A DNA stretch of 64,000 bases from Geobacillus subterraneus. GTDB lineage: Bacteria > Bacillota > Bacilli > Bacillales > Anoxybacillaceae. The stretch's first letter is position 1, and each line of letters opens with the position of its first letter. Positions 35,501-43,979 of the stretch are shown here, one piece after another. The notes beneath the pieces are model-generated. The model saw nothing but the letters and a program-made list of their open reading frames with translations, did no database searches and was not told the origin of the DNA. The position numbers and the translations under genes are program-made. The stretch is taken from NCBI RefSeq assembly GCF_001618685.1, contig NZ_CP014342.1, positions 2,480,001-2,544,000 of the forward strand, given 5' to 3'.

Positions 35501-36522
35501 TTGATCGCGCCATTCAAGTCGGCGTGGAGGGTGTATCCGCATTTTTTACACTGAAAGTGGATGCCATTGCGATTTCCCTTTTCCCGATGTCCACATTTAC
35601 ACGTTTGGCTCGTGTAGGTTGGATTCACCCACTCAACACGAATGCCCGCCATTTCCGCCTTGTAGGCAATCATCGTTTGCAGTTGGTGGAACGCCCAAGC
35701 ATGGAGGCTTCGCCCCGCTTCTTTGGCCGATTTTGCCCGCTTGCGAATCCCCGTCAACGCTTCCATCCGAATCACGCCAACACCGTTGGCGAGCGCAAAA
35801 TTCACGATTTGACGGCTGATTTTGTGATTTTGATCCTTCATCCAGCGGGACTCTTTACGGCCGATTTTGCGAATCATATGGAGCTTCTTGGCTTTTCCTA
35901 ATCTCCTTCGCAAAGCCGCATATCGTCGGCGTACAAAGGCGCATTGGTTCCCTTTGAAAAACCACGATTTCGTTCCCACGCTGGCCACAGCGATATAGCG
36001 AAGCCCAACGTCAACGCCCATCACCTTTGTTTCGTGCCGCGGCTTCACGTCAAAGGTGATCGCGATCGCCAAGTACCATTTCTTTCTCTTTTTGTAGAGC
36101 TTGGCGGCCCCTTGTTTAGCGGTTCCATCGAGCAGCCGATTCAGCCATGCTTCTTGATAGGGGCGCGTGACGACCGGCACGCCAATTCGCTTCTCCAGTG
36201 TGGGGAAGGAAACCGTGTAGAACGCTCCTTTCTTTTCCACCTTCACGTTTTGATTGTTAAAGCAACACCATAATGTTCGAAACTTCTTTGTTTTCTGGTT
36301 TTTCTTTTGGGACTTCACTTCTCGAATCGTCTGATTCACGACAGCGGAAGGAAACCGCTGCGACGAAAACGCTTTAAAAATTTTGCTCGTCGCTTGATTC
36401 AGCTCGGGATGATCCAACAGCCAATTCGCAAACGCGGTATTCACTTCTGTCATCCGTTCATACATGTCCTGTTTGACTTTCGTTGGGTTGTGCAGTTCCA
36501 GCCTTAGTGTGATCGTCGGCAT
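35467..36522 (-). CDS. tnpB: RNA-guided nuclease TnpB (IS1341 type), full length
   Basis: 351 residues, with all parts: the N-terminal wedge/REC region, RuvC-I aspartate in GVDVGLRYIAV, RuvC-II glutamate in VIRMEALTG, a zinc ribbon CKCG...CKKCGY and RuvC-III aspartate in HADLNGAINIA. TnpB cleaves DNA at sites matching its omega RNA guide next to a short target motif and helps the element persist. GGAGG lies before the ATG. No frameshift or stop is seen, so it may be active. Confidence 0.92.
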   Translation of the reverse strand: MPTITLRLELHNPTKVKQDMYERMTEVNTAFANWLLDHPELNQATSKIFKAFSSQRFPSAVVNQTIREVKSQKKNQKTKKFRTLWCCFNNQNVKVEKKGAFYTVSFPTLEKRIGVPVVTRPYQEAWLNRLLDGTAKQGAAKLYKKRKKWYLAIAITFDVKPRHETKVMGVDVGLRYIAVASVGTKSWFFKGNQCAFVRRRYAALRRRLGKAKKLHMIRKIGRKESRWMKDQNHKISRQIVNFALANGVGVIRMEALTGIRKRAKSAKEAGRSLHAWAFHQLQTMIAYKAEMAGIRVEWVNPTYTSQTCKCGHREKGNRNGIHFQCKKCGYTLHADLNGAINIAKAISGLSA

Positions 36523-36655
36523 GGATTCACCTCCTTGCGACGATTACATGATACCGTTTTTTTCATCATCATTCAATATAAGAAAACGGCTCGCTTTCAT
36601 CCCACCCCTAAAGGAGTGGGCTTTCTCGCTCGCAGGTCTGTAAGCAGGCGGCCTC

Positions 36656-36800
36656 TACATGCTAACCACCGCCCAACGAGCACACCAAACACAATGAAGG
36701 CGAGTGCCATGTCGACAATCGGCTCGGCGAGTCGCATCGCTTCTCCTTCCCCACCGGAGCGGCCAAGCGCCGCAGCAATTAAAGCAAAACGGATAAAATG
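36656..36800 (-). pseudogene. Membrane protein fragment beside the tnpB element
   Basis: A minus-strand frame without a start, DHFIRFALIAAALGRSG...VDMALAFIVFGVLVGRWLA, reads as one to two membrane helices and then runs into the element's left end. It looks like a host gene cut by the insertion; the other half is not found at the opposite end. Family unknown. Confidence 0.35.
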
Positions 36801-36804
36801 GTCC

Positions 36805-37515
36805 TTAATCCGTTATCAATATTTCTGGATGGTGAATATCCACGATGTGCGTCTTCACTGTGCCCCCGAGATGACGGCGTATGGAGGAAGCCAATTCTTC
36901 CAGCGCTTGGTAAAGAACCTCATTCCTTGTTTCATCAATCGATTCGATGCAAAGGAAGGCGTGCTTCGTCTGTTCGGTGAGCATCGTTCGTTGGGCTTCC
37001 CGCCAATTCCAGCAGCGGCATATGGCGCCCACGTCATCTTTATACACGATTTCTCCTTCATACGGCGGGTCGTTTTCCTCGCCTCCCAACGGGATGAACG
37101 GTTCATGACCATCCGCCAGCGCCAGCCGGATGTCGCCGACAAACGTGTCGATATCCTCCCCTCCGCATGGAAGCCCGTAACGCAATGAAACAGAATTATA
37201 AATATCCACAAGCGGGTTGATCGTTCGGATGTGCTGACCGTTTTTCACTCGTTTCAGCAGCGCTTCAACCGAACAACGCGCCCCTTTTTTCGTTTTGAAT
37301 CGCCGAAACGCCTCTCGCCAAACAACGATGACGGGGTTGCGGCTCAATTCTTCAAACTCCAGGAATTTCCGCGCCTCTTTCTCCGCCTCTCGCAGCATTT
37401 GTTCGTAAACGCTGGCATTCTTGATGCCGTTGTCAATCCCTTGGGCAACGACCACACCGATTTTGGCGTGGGGAAATATGGCCCAAACATCGTCTTCAAC
37501 AACAAAACGTGTCAT
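36805..37515 (-). CDS. B3/B4 (PheRS beta-like) domain protein
   Basis: 236 residues from ATG 37515 (GGAGGAG upstream; ATG 37518 is too close to it). The core (NPVIVVWREAFRRF...LVDIYNSVSLRYGLPCGGEDID...FIPLGGEEN) matches the stand-alone B3/B4 fold, which in PheRS edits mischarged tRNA. Free-standing members may edit or bind tRNA or amino acids; specific function unknown. It follows lysE-type and paiB-like genes on the same strand with a ~20-base gap to the former. Confidence 0.85.
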   Translation of the reverse strand: MTRFVVEDDVWAIFPHAKIGVVVAQGIDNGIKNASVYEQMLREAEKEARKFLEFEELSRNPVIVVWREAFRRFKTKKGARCSVEALLKRVKNGQHIRTINPLVDIYNSVSLRYGLPCGGEDIDTFVGDIRLALADGHEPFIPLGGEENDPPYEGEIVYKDDVGAICRCWNWREAQRTMLTEQTKHAFLCIESIDETRNEVLYQALEELASSIRRHLGGTVKTHIVDIHHPEILITD

Positions 37516-37534
37516 CATCCACTCCTCCATTCTC

Positions 37535-38182
37535 TTACGGTTTTGAAGGGCTCGCCAAGGCGGAGAATAGTCCTAACAAGATATAGCAACAGCCCGCCAC
37601 CCGGTTCATCACCTTCATGCTTCCCTTCTTGGCAGCCAGCCGTTTGCGGATGCCCGCGGCCAACATGGCGTACAAGCTGTCATTTAGCAAGGCGAGAACA
37701 ACAAATATCGCCCCTAAAAGCAAAAATTGACCAGCCACCAATCCAGCAGAAGGCGAGATAAATTGCGGAAAAAAGGCGAGAAAAAAGAGCGCTGTTTTTG
37801 GATTGGTCACTTCGACAAATAGAGATTCGTAAAACACTTGCGCCAATGTTTTCTCCTTGGCCTTCGTGTTCGGGATTTCCTCATCCTTGGTGGAAGCAAA
37901 AAATAACGTTTTGCCCCCCAAATAGATAAGATAAACGGCTCCTAAATATTTGATCATCGTAAAGGCAGCCGCCGATGTCATCAAAATCGCGGAAACGCCC
38001 ACGGCTCCAAGGACAACATGGACAGCGCCACCCAATGCCACGCCAAACACCGCTACAACTCCTGCTTTCGTTCCTTGACCGATGCTTCTAGACACAATGT
38101 ACAATACCGCCGGTCCGGGGACGATGAGCAGTGCCGCGGCTGCCACTATAAACACACCGATCGTCGAAAGCCCCATCCTCAC
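37535..38182 (-). CDS. LysE/RhtB family amino-acid exporter
   Basis: 215 residues with about six spans. The N-terminal VPGPAVLYIVSRSIGQG and NPKTALFFLAFFPQF are signature segments of LysE/RhtB exporters. GTG 38182 is favoured because AAGGAG is six bases away; ATG 38176 is possible. It is co-directional with the B3/B4 and PaiB-like genes, and the divergent MocR regulator suggests control by an amino acid or PLP-linked signal. Substrate unknown. Confidence 0.88.
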   Translation of the reverse strand: MRMGLSTIGVFIVAAAALLIVPGPAVLYIVSRSIGQGTKAGVVAVFGVALGGAVHVVLGAVGVSAILMTSAAAFTMIKYLGAVYLIYLGGKTLFFASTKDEEIPNTKAKEKTLAQVFYESLFVEVTNPKTALFFLAFFPQFISPSAGLVAGQFLLLGAIFVVLALLNDSLYAMLAAGIRKRLAAKKGSMKVMNRVAGCCYILLGLFSALASPSKP

Positions 38183-38205
38183 ATCTCACTCCTTCATTTT
38201 CTATT

Positions 38206-38814
38206 TCACTGCTGTTGCTTTTTCATCAGGGAAGCGATTCGCTTTTCGTTTTCAAATGGCATTTGCTCGAGTTGCTTGATGATCCGTTCTTGTCGGTATG
38301 CAGGATGATTTTGGCTTAACTTGGCTTTTCCCTCGATTCGCTTGATGATGATTTTGAAGGCTTGAATTCCTTTGTTCATGCCGGACAGCATCCCGGCATC
38401 GACCTCTGACAGCTGGTAACGGCTGTCCGGCGCTTCGTACTTTTCTACCATATCGTGTAGCGACCGCATGATTTCCCCTTCATCATGGATAAGCTCCACA
38501 TTGCCATACACATGGACGACCACATAATTCCATGTCGGCACTGCTTGGTTCGTTTCATACCAGGAAGGAGAAATATAACAATGCGGACCGTGGAAAATCG
38601 CCAAGACCGTCTGACGTTGAATGTCGTTCCATTGCGGATTAGAACGGGCAAAATGGCCGTACAAACACGTTTTCTCCCGATCGAGCAACAGCGGCAAATG
38701 GGTAGCAAACAGCTCCCCTTGATGCATCGACACCAAGGTGGCAAAACTGTTCTCCTCGATCACCTCATAGACGACAGACATATCGTTGATGGCAAAATGC
38801 TTCGGAATATACAT
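38206..38814 (-). CDS. FMN-binding PaiB-like regulator
   Basis: 202 residues from ATG 38814 (GGGGGAGAGG upstream). [47 protein letters not shown] and [13 protein letters not shown] are hallmarks of the PaiB family, a flavin-reductase-like split barrel. In B. subtilis PaiB works with the polyamine acetyltransferase PaiA in sporulation and degradative enzyme control. No PaiA is adjacent here. Divergent from the MocR gene with 119 bases between. Confidence 0.85.
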   Translation of the reverse strand: MYIPKHFAINDMSVVYEVIEENSFATLVSMHQGELFATHLPLLLDREKTCLYGHFARSNPQWNDIQRQTVLAIFHGPHCYISPSWYETNQAVPTWNYVVVHVYGNVELIHDEGEIMRSLHDMVEKYEAPDSRYQLSEVDAGMLSGMNKGIQAFKIIIKRIEGKAKLSQNHPAYRQERIIKQLEQMPFENEKRIASLMKKQQQ

Positions 38815-38933
38815 CAGTCCTCTCCCCCATCTTTTCAATTACAGCATTCCATTCTTCACAATGTATAATATAATCAAAACTGACATAAAAAAAGTGACAA
38901 TAACAAAAAAATAAACATGTCAGGAGGATGAAC

Positions 38934-40313
38934 ATGAAGACGATCATTTTTGACTTGAAGGACGGCTCGCCTAAATACAAGCAAATCTACGAAAAATTGA
39001 AATCATTGATTGAACAAGGCGACATTCAAGCCAATGAGCCGCTACCTTCCATTCGCCAACTCGCCGAATCATTGAATGTCAGCCGGAACACAACTTTAAT
39101 GGCTTACGAACAGCTGGTAGCGGAAGGATATATTCGCGCGGAAAAACGAAAAGGGTATTTTGCCAATGAAGTGGAACCTCTTTTCATTCCAAAAGCCCGC
39201 ATTTCTGCACGCCAATCGGCAAGGGAAGCAGCAACGTCCGTTGTTGTCGATTTTCGCGCCGATACCGTCGATGCCGATCATTTTCCCGTTAAAGCATGGA
39301 GAAGAATTTCCAATCAAGTATTGACGGCCAAAGGATGTTTCCGCTATGGGGATCCGTTTGGGGAATTATGCTTGCGCAAGCAAATCGCCATCTACCTTCT
39401 CGAATCCCGCGGGGTGATCACAGAGCCAAACGCCATCATCATCGGAAGCAGCACGCAGCAAATGCTTCTCTCCCTTGGCTATATTCTAAAAGATGAATTC
39501 AACAGCGTGATCGTCGAAGACCCTGGTTATGACGGCGCCAGAGAAGCGTTTTTGTTTCACCGCTTTCAGCTGGAAACGGTGCCTGTTTCCGAAACCGGCA
39601 TCGATCTTTCACCGCTCGAGAACAGGCGATCGCGGCTCATCTATGTCACCCCTTCACATCAAAGCCCGATGGGAGTCAGCATGCCGATCCAGCAACGGCA
39701 CAGGCTCATTCAATGGGTGAACAACGTCGATGGCTATATTATCGAGGACGATTACGACAGCGAATTCCGTTACACGCAAAAGCCGTTTCCTGCTCTTGCT
39801 TCCATTGATTCCACAAAAGTCATTTATCTGGGCAATTTCTCAAAATCGTTTCTGCCTGGGATTCGCTTAAGCTACATGGTGTTGCCGCCGTCGCTTTTGT
39901 ACCGTTATCAGCAGCAGTTTCGCCTTTTCGAAAGCACTGCGTCCATCCTCAGCCAATTGGCGATGGCCAAATTTATGGAGGAGGGGGAATGGGGCCGCCA
40001 TATTAAACGCATGCGCCTCGTGTACAAACGAAAAATGGAGCATTTAACATCACTACTGCGAAAAGCATTTGGGGATATGATCTCCATTATTGGCGAACAG
40101 TCCGGTTTATACGTGTTAATCAAAGTTCATTCCGATTGTTCAGAAGAACAGCTACTTCAACGCGCCCTATCGTGTGGGGTAAAAGTGTATCCCACTTCGC
40201 GCTATTTTGTGAACCAACGGCCAGACCGACCCATGATCAAGCTCGGTTTTAGCGGCTTGTCGCTCGAGGATATTGATCTTGGAGTAAAACTGCTCAAAAA
40301 AGCATGGTGTTGA
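38934..40313 (+). CDS. MocR-type regulator (GntR HTH plus aminotransferase domain)
   Basis: 459 residues from ATG 38934 (AGGAGGATG upstream). Residues 1-80 form a GntR winged HTH (PLPSIRQLAESLNVSRNTTLMAYEQL) and the rest a fold-type I aminotransferase-like domain with IIEDDYDSEFRY and the PLP lysine in YLGNFSKSFLPGIRLSY. MocR regulators such as GabR and PdxR sense PLP adducts. Divergence from paiB-like and lysE-type genes suggests it controls them. Confidence 0.9.
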   Translation: MKTIIFDLKDGSPKYKQIYEKLKSLIEQGDIQANEPLPSIRQLAESLNVSRNTTLMAYEQLVAEGYIRAEKRKGYFANEVEPLFIPKARISARQSAREAATSVVVDFRADTVDADHFPVKAWRRISNQVLTAKGCFRYGDPFGELCLRKQIAIYLLESRGVITEPNAIIIGSSTQQMLLSLGYILKDEFNSVIVEDPGYDGAREAFLFHRFQLETVPVSETGIDLSPLENRRSRLIYVTPSHQSPMGVSMPIQQRHRLIQWVNNVDGYIIEDDYDSEFRYTQKPFPALASIDSTKVIYLGNFSKSFLPGIRLSYMVLPPSLLYRYQQQFRLFESTASILSQLAMAKFMEEGEWGRHIKRMRLVYKRKMEHLTSLLRKAFGDMISIIGEQSGLYVLIKVHSDCSEEQLLQRALSCGVKVYPTSRYFVNQRPDRPMIKLGFSGLSLEDIDLGVKLLKKAWC

Positions 40314-40416
40314 CGACGACTTCACGGAAAACGCCCCTCTTTTTACACAAGCTCACGGAATCCCTGTCTTGGCGTGTATTTTTGATCGGTTTCTAATGTC
40401 ACGTTAATTTTAAATA

Positions 40417-40445
40417 TTTACATTTTTTTGTTTTTTTTGTATAAT
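40417..40445 (+). promoter_or_regulatory. Vegetative promoter of the small-peptide/ABC exporter operon
   Basis: TTTACA (40417-40422), a 17-base spacer and TATAAT (40440-40445) within an AT-rich tract; start near 40452, 15 bases before the peptide ATG. Confidence 0.75.
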
Positions 40446-40466
40446 ACACTAAAGGGGAAAGAGAAT

Positions 40467-40658
40467 ATGGGTGGAAAAAATCATAGACCATTTAATATGT
40501 GGTGCAAAATTGATATAGCTATTGAACTTTCCACCAGTATTTCTACAGAGCTTTTCTATCGACTGGAAGGACATGGTTCTCTTACTGTGGTCCCTCCTAT
40601 TCCAACAAGTGACGACATACTAAAACATGCTCCGTCTCAAGTCCCAGCGAGTTGGTAA
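40467..40658 (+). CDS. Small peptide (63 residues) ahead of an ABC exporter
   Basis: ATG 40467 follows AAGGGGAAAG. The product MGGKNHRPFNMWCKIDIAIELSTS... ends in a Pro/Ser-rich, trypsin-poor tail (SQVPASW). It has no signal peptide or membrane helix and a single cysteine. It is strongly promoted and separated from the ABC genes by a stable hairpin, an arrangement seen when an abundant precursor peptide precedes its exporter. No modification enzyme is adjacent and no family is recognised, so a bacteriocin-like or signalling peptide is only a hypothesis. Confidence 0.6.
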   Translation: MGGKNHRPFNMWCKIDIAIELSTSISTELFYRLEGHGSLTVVPPIPTSDDILKHAPSQVPASW

Positions 40659-40668
40659 TAATCCTTTC

Positions 40669-40699
40669 GGGTGGTCCTCAAGATTTTTCAAGACCACCC
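40669..40699 (+). terminator. Intercistronic hairpin (attenuator-like) between peptide and exporter genes
   Basis: GGGTGGTC pairs with GACCACCC around a 15-base loop. It lacks a T-run, so it may lower, rather than stop, downstream expression or protect the peptide mRNA. Confidence 0.6.
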
Positions 40700-40729
40700 T
40701 AGCTTATTAAATGGAAAGGGTAGAAAAAA

Positions 40730-41455
40730 ATGATTGCCGTGCAAGACGTAAACAAAATCTATCCGCCAAACCGCCAAGTATTACATAATGTTTCCCTTGA
40801 ACTGGTTGAAGGGGATCGACTTATTCTTTTAGGGCCGAATGGAGCCGGAAAAACTACTTTAATAAGATGCATCATCGGGCTTACTGCACCAGACAGCGGC
40901 AGCATCTATGTCAATGGAGTAGATGTTGTCCGCCATCCAGATGAAGCGCGCGAGTCGATTGCGGTCGTATTTGAAGAAGCTGACAACTCCTATTCTTATT
41001 TAACTGTTTTGGAAAATCTCTTATACTTCGGCTTGCTGAACAAATGGAGTCGTGCTGAAGCAAAACGAAGAGCCGAACGAATGATGGCCGTGTTGAATCT
41101 AACCCCATACGCTGAGCGTCTTACCCAAACCCTTTCACGTGGGATGAAACAAAAACTGGCATTTGCGATCGCCTTAATGAAAGGAGCGCCGTTTTTGTTC
41201 CTTGATGAGCCAACTCTTGGCCTTGATGTTGAGTCGCAACATCATATCCGAACCATGTTAACGGAAGAAAACCAATGGTGGAAAGCCGTTCTCATCACCA
41301 CCCACGACATTCCTTTTGCCCACGCCGTTGGAAATAAGTTTGTCTTTATTCAAGGCGGAAAAATCGTTTGGAGCGGCACGAAAGAACATTTTTCAACTCC
41401 AGCCGACCTTGAAGCTCATTTTTTGGCCGCTATTCGTTCCAACCTATCCGTCTAA
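40730..41455 (+). CDS. ABC transporter ATP-binding protein
   Basis: 241 residues. Walker A GPNGAGKTT, signature TLSRGMKQKLAFA, Walker B FLFLDEPTLGLD and switch histidine ITTHD are complete. The short single-domain form pairs with the ABC-2 permease that starts 14 bases later. GGAAAGGG lies before ATG 40730. Likely an exporter for the peptide encoded upstream or an immunity transporter against it. Confidence 0.88.
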   Translation: MIAVQDVNKIYPPNRQVLHNVSLELVEGDRLILLGPNGAGKTTLIRCIIGLTAPDSGSIYVNGVDVVRHPDEARESIAVVFEEADNSYSYLTVLENLLYFGLLNKWSRAEAKRRAERMMAVLNLTPYAERLTQTLSRGMKQKLAFAIALMKGAPFLFLDEPTLGLDVESQHHIRTMLTEENQWWKAVLITTHDIPFAHAVGNKFVFIQGGKIVWSGTKEHFSTPADLEAHFLAAIRSNLSV

Positions 41456-41468
41456 GGAGGTGAGTCGG

Positions 41469-42239
41469 TTGCCCCTGCAAATCTTGAATGTAGTATTGGC
41501 TTCCTTTTTGAAAAAAAGGGCAGAGTATCGTCGGTATTGGTTCGATTTTACCGTTGGCCTTATCATTAAATTTGTCTTTTTTCTCGGTACGCTGTACGCA
41601 AGCCCGATACAAACCGGAAAGGAAGCGACGCTCAAACTGTTCGGTTTCAGCCTTTGGTACTTAAGCGCTCATTTGATCTCAAAGCTCGGCAACACGGTGA
41701 TCGAGGAAGCGTATCTCGGCACGGCAGAGCAGGTACTTTCCACCAAGACTCCCCCATGGCAAGTTTTAATGGGCGTAGTGATCGCGGAAATCGCATTATC
41801 ATCCGTGTGGGTAGTGCTCTTTTTCATCTGTGCGGCTTTGATGATTGGATTTTCCGAAATTCTCTCGGGAATATTATCCATGATAACGGAGATCGTCGTA
41901 TTTGGCGGCGTAAGCCTAATCGGGATGACGGGAATCGGTGTGTTCATTTTAGGACTGTCCCTTCGCTTAAAACAAGTCGGAGCCGTTACCGAGGTGCTGC
42001 TTTATTATTTATTAATCTTCTCAGGTTTTTTTCTATCTTCAAATTTATTGCCGACAGCCTTTCATATTCTCAACTACTTTTCTCCCCTTTCTTGGGCCGT
42101 GCAAGGAGTGAATGAAGGATGGCCCGTATTCTTTCCTGCTCTCGGCATCTCGCTATTATGGCTGGCCATGGGCTCATTGGTCTTGAAGCAACAATGGCAT
42201 TGGGCGAGAAAAAACGGAAAAATCGGAAGCTACGTATAA
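41469..42239 (+). CDS. ABC-2 type permease
   Basis: 256 residues with about six spans, starting at TTG 41469, seven bases after AAGGAGGTGAG. The pattern (LLYYLLIFSGFFLSSNLLPTAFHILNYFSPLSWAVQGV) is the ABC-2 fold C-terminal half. Partner of the preceding ATPase. Reading further upstream in the same frame only overlaps the ATPase gene and is not needed. Confidence 0.82.
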   Translation: MPLQILNVVLASFLKKRAEYRRYWFDFTVGLIIKFVFFLGTLYASPIQTGKEATLKLFGFSLWYLSAHLISKLGNTVIEEAYLGTAEQVLSTKTPPWQVLMGVVIAEIALSSVWVVLFFICAALMIGFSEILSGILSMITEIVVFGGVSLIGMTGIGVFILGLSLRLKQVGAVTEVLLYYLLIFSGFFLSSNLLPTAFHILNYFSPLSWAVQGVNEGWPVFFPALGISLLWLAMGSLVLKQQWHWARKNGKIGSYV

Positions 42240-42356
42240 AAGAGCGGACGTTATCCCTCACATTTCGCACCCTTTCGGCGAAAATCGAGAGGATGTTTTC
42301 GCGACCATGCCGAATGCATCTTCGACAATCAAGGAAAGCAAAGGAGGTTTCATAAC

Positions 42357-42482
42357 ACGGACGTCTTGCACGAAGGGGACTCTCTTTATTACAACGCCGC
42401 CTGCGAACATCAATTTATGAACACAGGCAACGAAGAGTGCCGCTATGATCTGATTATTCACTCGCCTGCTTCGAAAACATGA
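42357..42482 (+). pseudogene. C-terminal remnant of a cupin-domain protein
   Basis: A frame without a start reads NTDVLHEGDSLYYNAACEHQFMNTGNEECRYDLIIHSP before a stop at 42480. The EGDSxYY...xHxFxNTGxExCRYxLIxHSP pattern is the end of cupin sensor domains of XRE-type regulators. The HTH and rest of the cupin are absent. Confidence 0.5.
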
Positions 42483-42599
42483 CCCATAGTCATGTCCGCC
42501 CAAGGCGTTGCTTTTTTTGCTTTTTGCCGTCACATAGAAAGAAATCACAGCATCGACGGCGAATAAAAGAGATGGCATTTCTTTGACGGAGGTGTGTGA

Positions 42600-43103
42600 A
42601 TGAACATCGGCCAAGAATATTTGCGAGTGGTGCGCGCACGCTTTGTTGACATGAAAAAGACCGCCGAACGGGCTATGGACCAATGTTCGGAGGAACAGCT
42701 GTTCCATTGCTTTCATGAGGAGGCCAACAGCATCGCCATCATTGTCAAACATATGAGCGGAAATATGGTGTCGCGCTGGACAGACTTTTTGTCGTCGGAT
42801 GGGGAAAAACCGGACCGAAACCGCGATGATGAGTTTATCAACGACTTCCATACGCGCAAAGAAGTCATGGCTTGCTGGGAAAAGGGGTGGTCTGCTTTCT
42901 TTCAGACGCTGAACGAACTGCAAGAAACGGATTTGTTGCGGACGGTCACGATCCGCGGCGAACCCCATTCCGTCATCGAAGCCATTGAGCGGCAAATGTA
43001 CCATTATTCGTATCATATCGGGCAAATCGTCTATATCGCGAAACAGCTGAACGCAAACAACTGGAAAACATTGACCATACCAAGAAATCGAAAAACAACA
43101 TAG
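42600..43103 (+). CDS. DinB-like protein, DUF1572 family
   Basis: 167 residues, a four-helix bundle. Histidines in NSIAIIVKHMSGNM and in MYHYSYHIGQIVYIAKQL are the usual metal triad positions of DinB/YfiT-like proteins. DUF1572 members are probably metal-dependent thiol transferases or hydrolases of unknown substrate. ATG 42600 follows CGGAGGTG. A longer frame on the opposite strand is a shadow. Confidence 0.85.
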   Translation: MNIGQEYLRVVRARFVDMKKTAERAMDQCSEEQLFHCFHEEANSIAIIVKHMSGNMVSRWTDFLSSDGEKPDRNRDDEFINDFHTRKEVMACWEKGWSAFFQTLNELQETDLLRTVTIRGEPHSVIEAIERQMYHYSYHIGQIVYIAKQLNANNWKTLTIPRNRKTT

Positions 43104-43227
43104 GCAACTCCTTATTCGAATGATCATGCAAACGCCATCCGCCCCTCGGAACCGTCAGCCGATAAAGGTGGATGGCTTCTTTTTGTTGTTTGTTGTTCCT
43201 TCCCAATCATACCTATCGGGATCGCAG

Positions 43228-43512
43228 TCATCGTCTGGAAAGTTTCACAATACCGACCAACAAACAAACCATCCCCACTCCCCATGCCAACCCCGCCTTG
43301 CCAAGAAGGAGGGAGATTTCTTCGGATGCCTGCACATGGGTAAGATCAAAGGAAATCGCCTTCAGCGCAAATGAAACAGCCAGAGACAGCAACAAGAAAT
43401 GGGCCAATATCCACAGAAACGCCCGCCCCTCTCGATTCCTTCGCCAAAGAAAAACGATTGTCGCAACCGCGATCAACATCACAACCGAAAAGCCGCCGAT
43501 GAGCATATCCAT
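43228..43512 (-). CDS. Small three-helix membrane protein, unknown
   Basis: 94 residues from ATG 43512 (GGAGGAAAA upstream), with three hydrophobic segments (FSVVMLIAVATIVFLW, AFLWILAHFLLLSLAVSFAL, GLAWGVGMVCLLVGIV). An upstream TTG at 43545 with AGGAGG is an alternative start. Family not recognised. Confidence 0.65.
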   Translation of the reverse strand: MDMLIGGFSVVMLIAVATIVFLWRRNREGRAFLWILAHFLLLSLAVSFALKAISFDLTHVQASEEISLLLGKAGLAWGVGMVCLLVGIVKLSRR

Positions 43513-43689
43513 CACATTTTCCTCCATAGGCAAATGATTGGGCAACGTTCCCACCTCCTCTTTTTCATCATATCATGTCTTCCTATTCTTCTTCCCTGCG
43601 TCCGATCCCTTCTTGTATGTGAAGCCGCCCATGGGCTTCTTCGTTCCCGCGCGCTAGGGAAGCGGCGCAACCCTTTACGCAAACGCCAA

Positions 43690-43728
43690 GCAGGCGCCCA
43701 TCTCCCTATTGCAGAGGGCGGCGCCTGC
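43690..43728. repeat. GC-rich hairpin beside the cloverleaf element
   Basis: GCAGGCGCC and GGCGCCTGC form a 9-bp stem with a weaker inner CTCCC/GAGGG pairing. No T-run. It may stop transcripts leaving the potD direction. The rest of 43555-43736 shows no gene. Confidence 0.5.
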
Positions 43729-43736
43729 TCTGATTG

Positions 43737-43976
43737 TATAGATGCAATGTAAAGCTTTAACACTTTTCGTTTTTACCGGTCATTGCATCCGACTGTCGAG
43801 TGACCGAACAACGCCGCTTCCAGACCCATGAATGGGTCTGTGAAGCGAGTCGTTGTTCGGTCTTCCGTCACGCTAAAGCGTGACGGAGGCAAGCCTGTGG
43901 CTTGCCTTCGACAGTCAAAAATGGATAAGCCACTTTTTCCGTCAAGGATATGTGAAACGATTTCGTTGCATCTATA
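43737..43976. mobile_element. MITE-like element with cloverleaf-forming core
   Basis: Bounded by perfect 11-bp inverted repeats TATAGATGCAA (43737-43747) and TTGCATCTATA (43966-43976). Inside, a 9-bp stem GACTGTCGA/TCGACAGTC (43791-43799 with 43908-43916) encloses three back-to-back perfect or near-perfect hairpins: 43802-43862 (12+6+9 bp), 43864-43887 (11 bp) and 43888-43906 (8 bp). A fourth stem GATGCAATG/CATTGCATC lies at 43741-43749 and 43781-43789. No gene is inside. It ends three bases from the potD stop codon, so potABCD transcripts probably enter it. No transposase partner is identified. Confidence 0.7.
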
Positions 43977-43979
43977 TGG

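Larger units (their letters stand above)
35315..36655 (-). mobile_element. IS1341-type element (IS200/IS605 group) with intact tnpB
   Basis: A solitary full-length tnpB flanked by subterminal hairpins: CCCACTCC/GGGGTGGG type near 36604-36628 (left end) and ACACCTAAAGGCGTG near 35325-35340 (right end). There are no terminal inverted repeats, as expected of this group, and no tnpA, so movement would need a transposase from elsewhere. Ends are approximate. At the left end it abuts a membrane protein fragment. Confidence 0.75.

Noticed and set aside
36535-37188. A 217-codon plus-strand frame across the tnpB left end and the B3/B4 gene
   Set aside because: It joins insertion-element and antisense sequence; no start signal and no domain.
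42258-43127. A 289-codon open frame on the minus strand opposite the DinB-like gene
   Set aside because: No ribosome site, no recognisable domain, composition rich in Phe/His as expected of an antisense frame; the plus-strand DinB-like protein explains the region.
43791-43916. A tRNA or tRNA-like gene suggested by the cloverleaf shape
   Set aside because: Arm lengths (61, 24, 19 bases) and the lack of TTC-loop, D-loop or anticodon-loop sequences exclude a tRNA.
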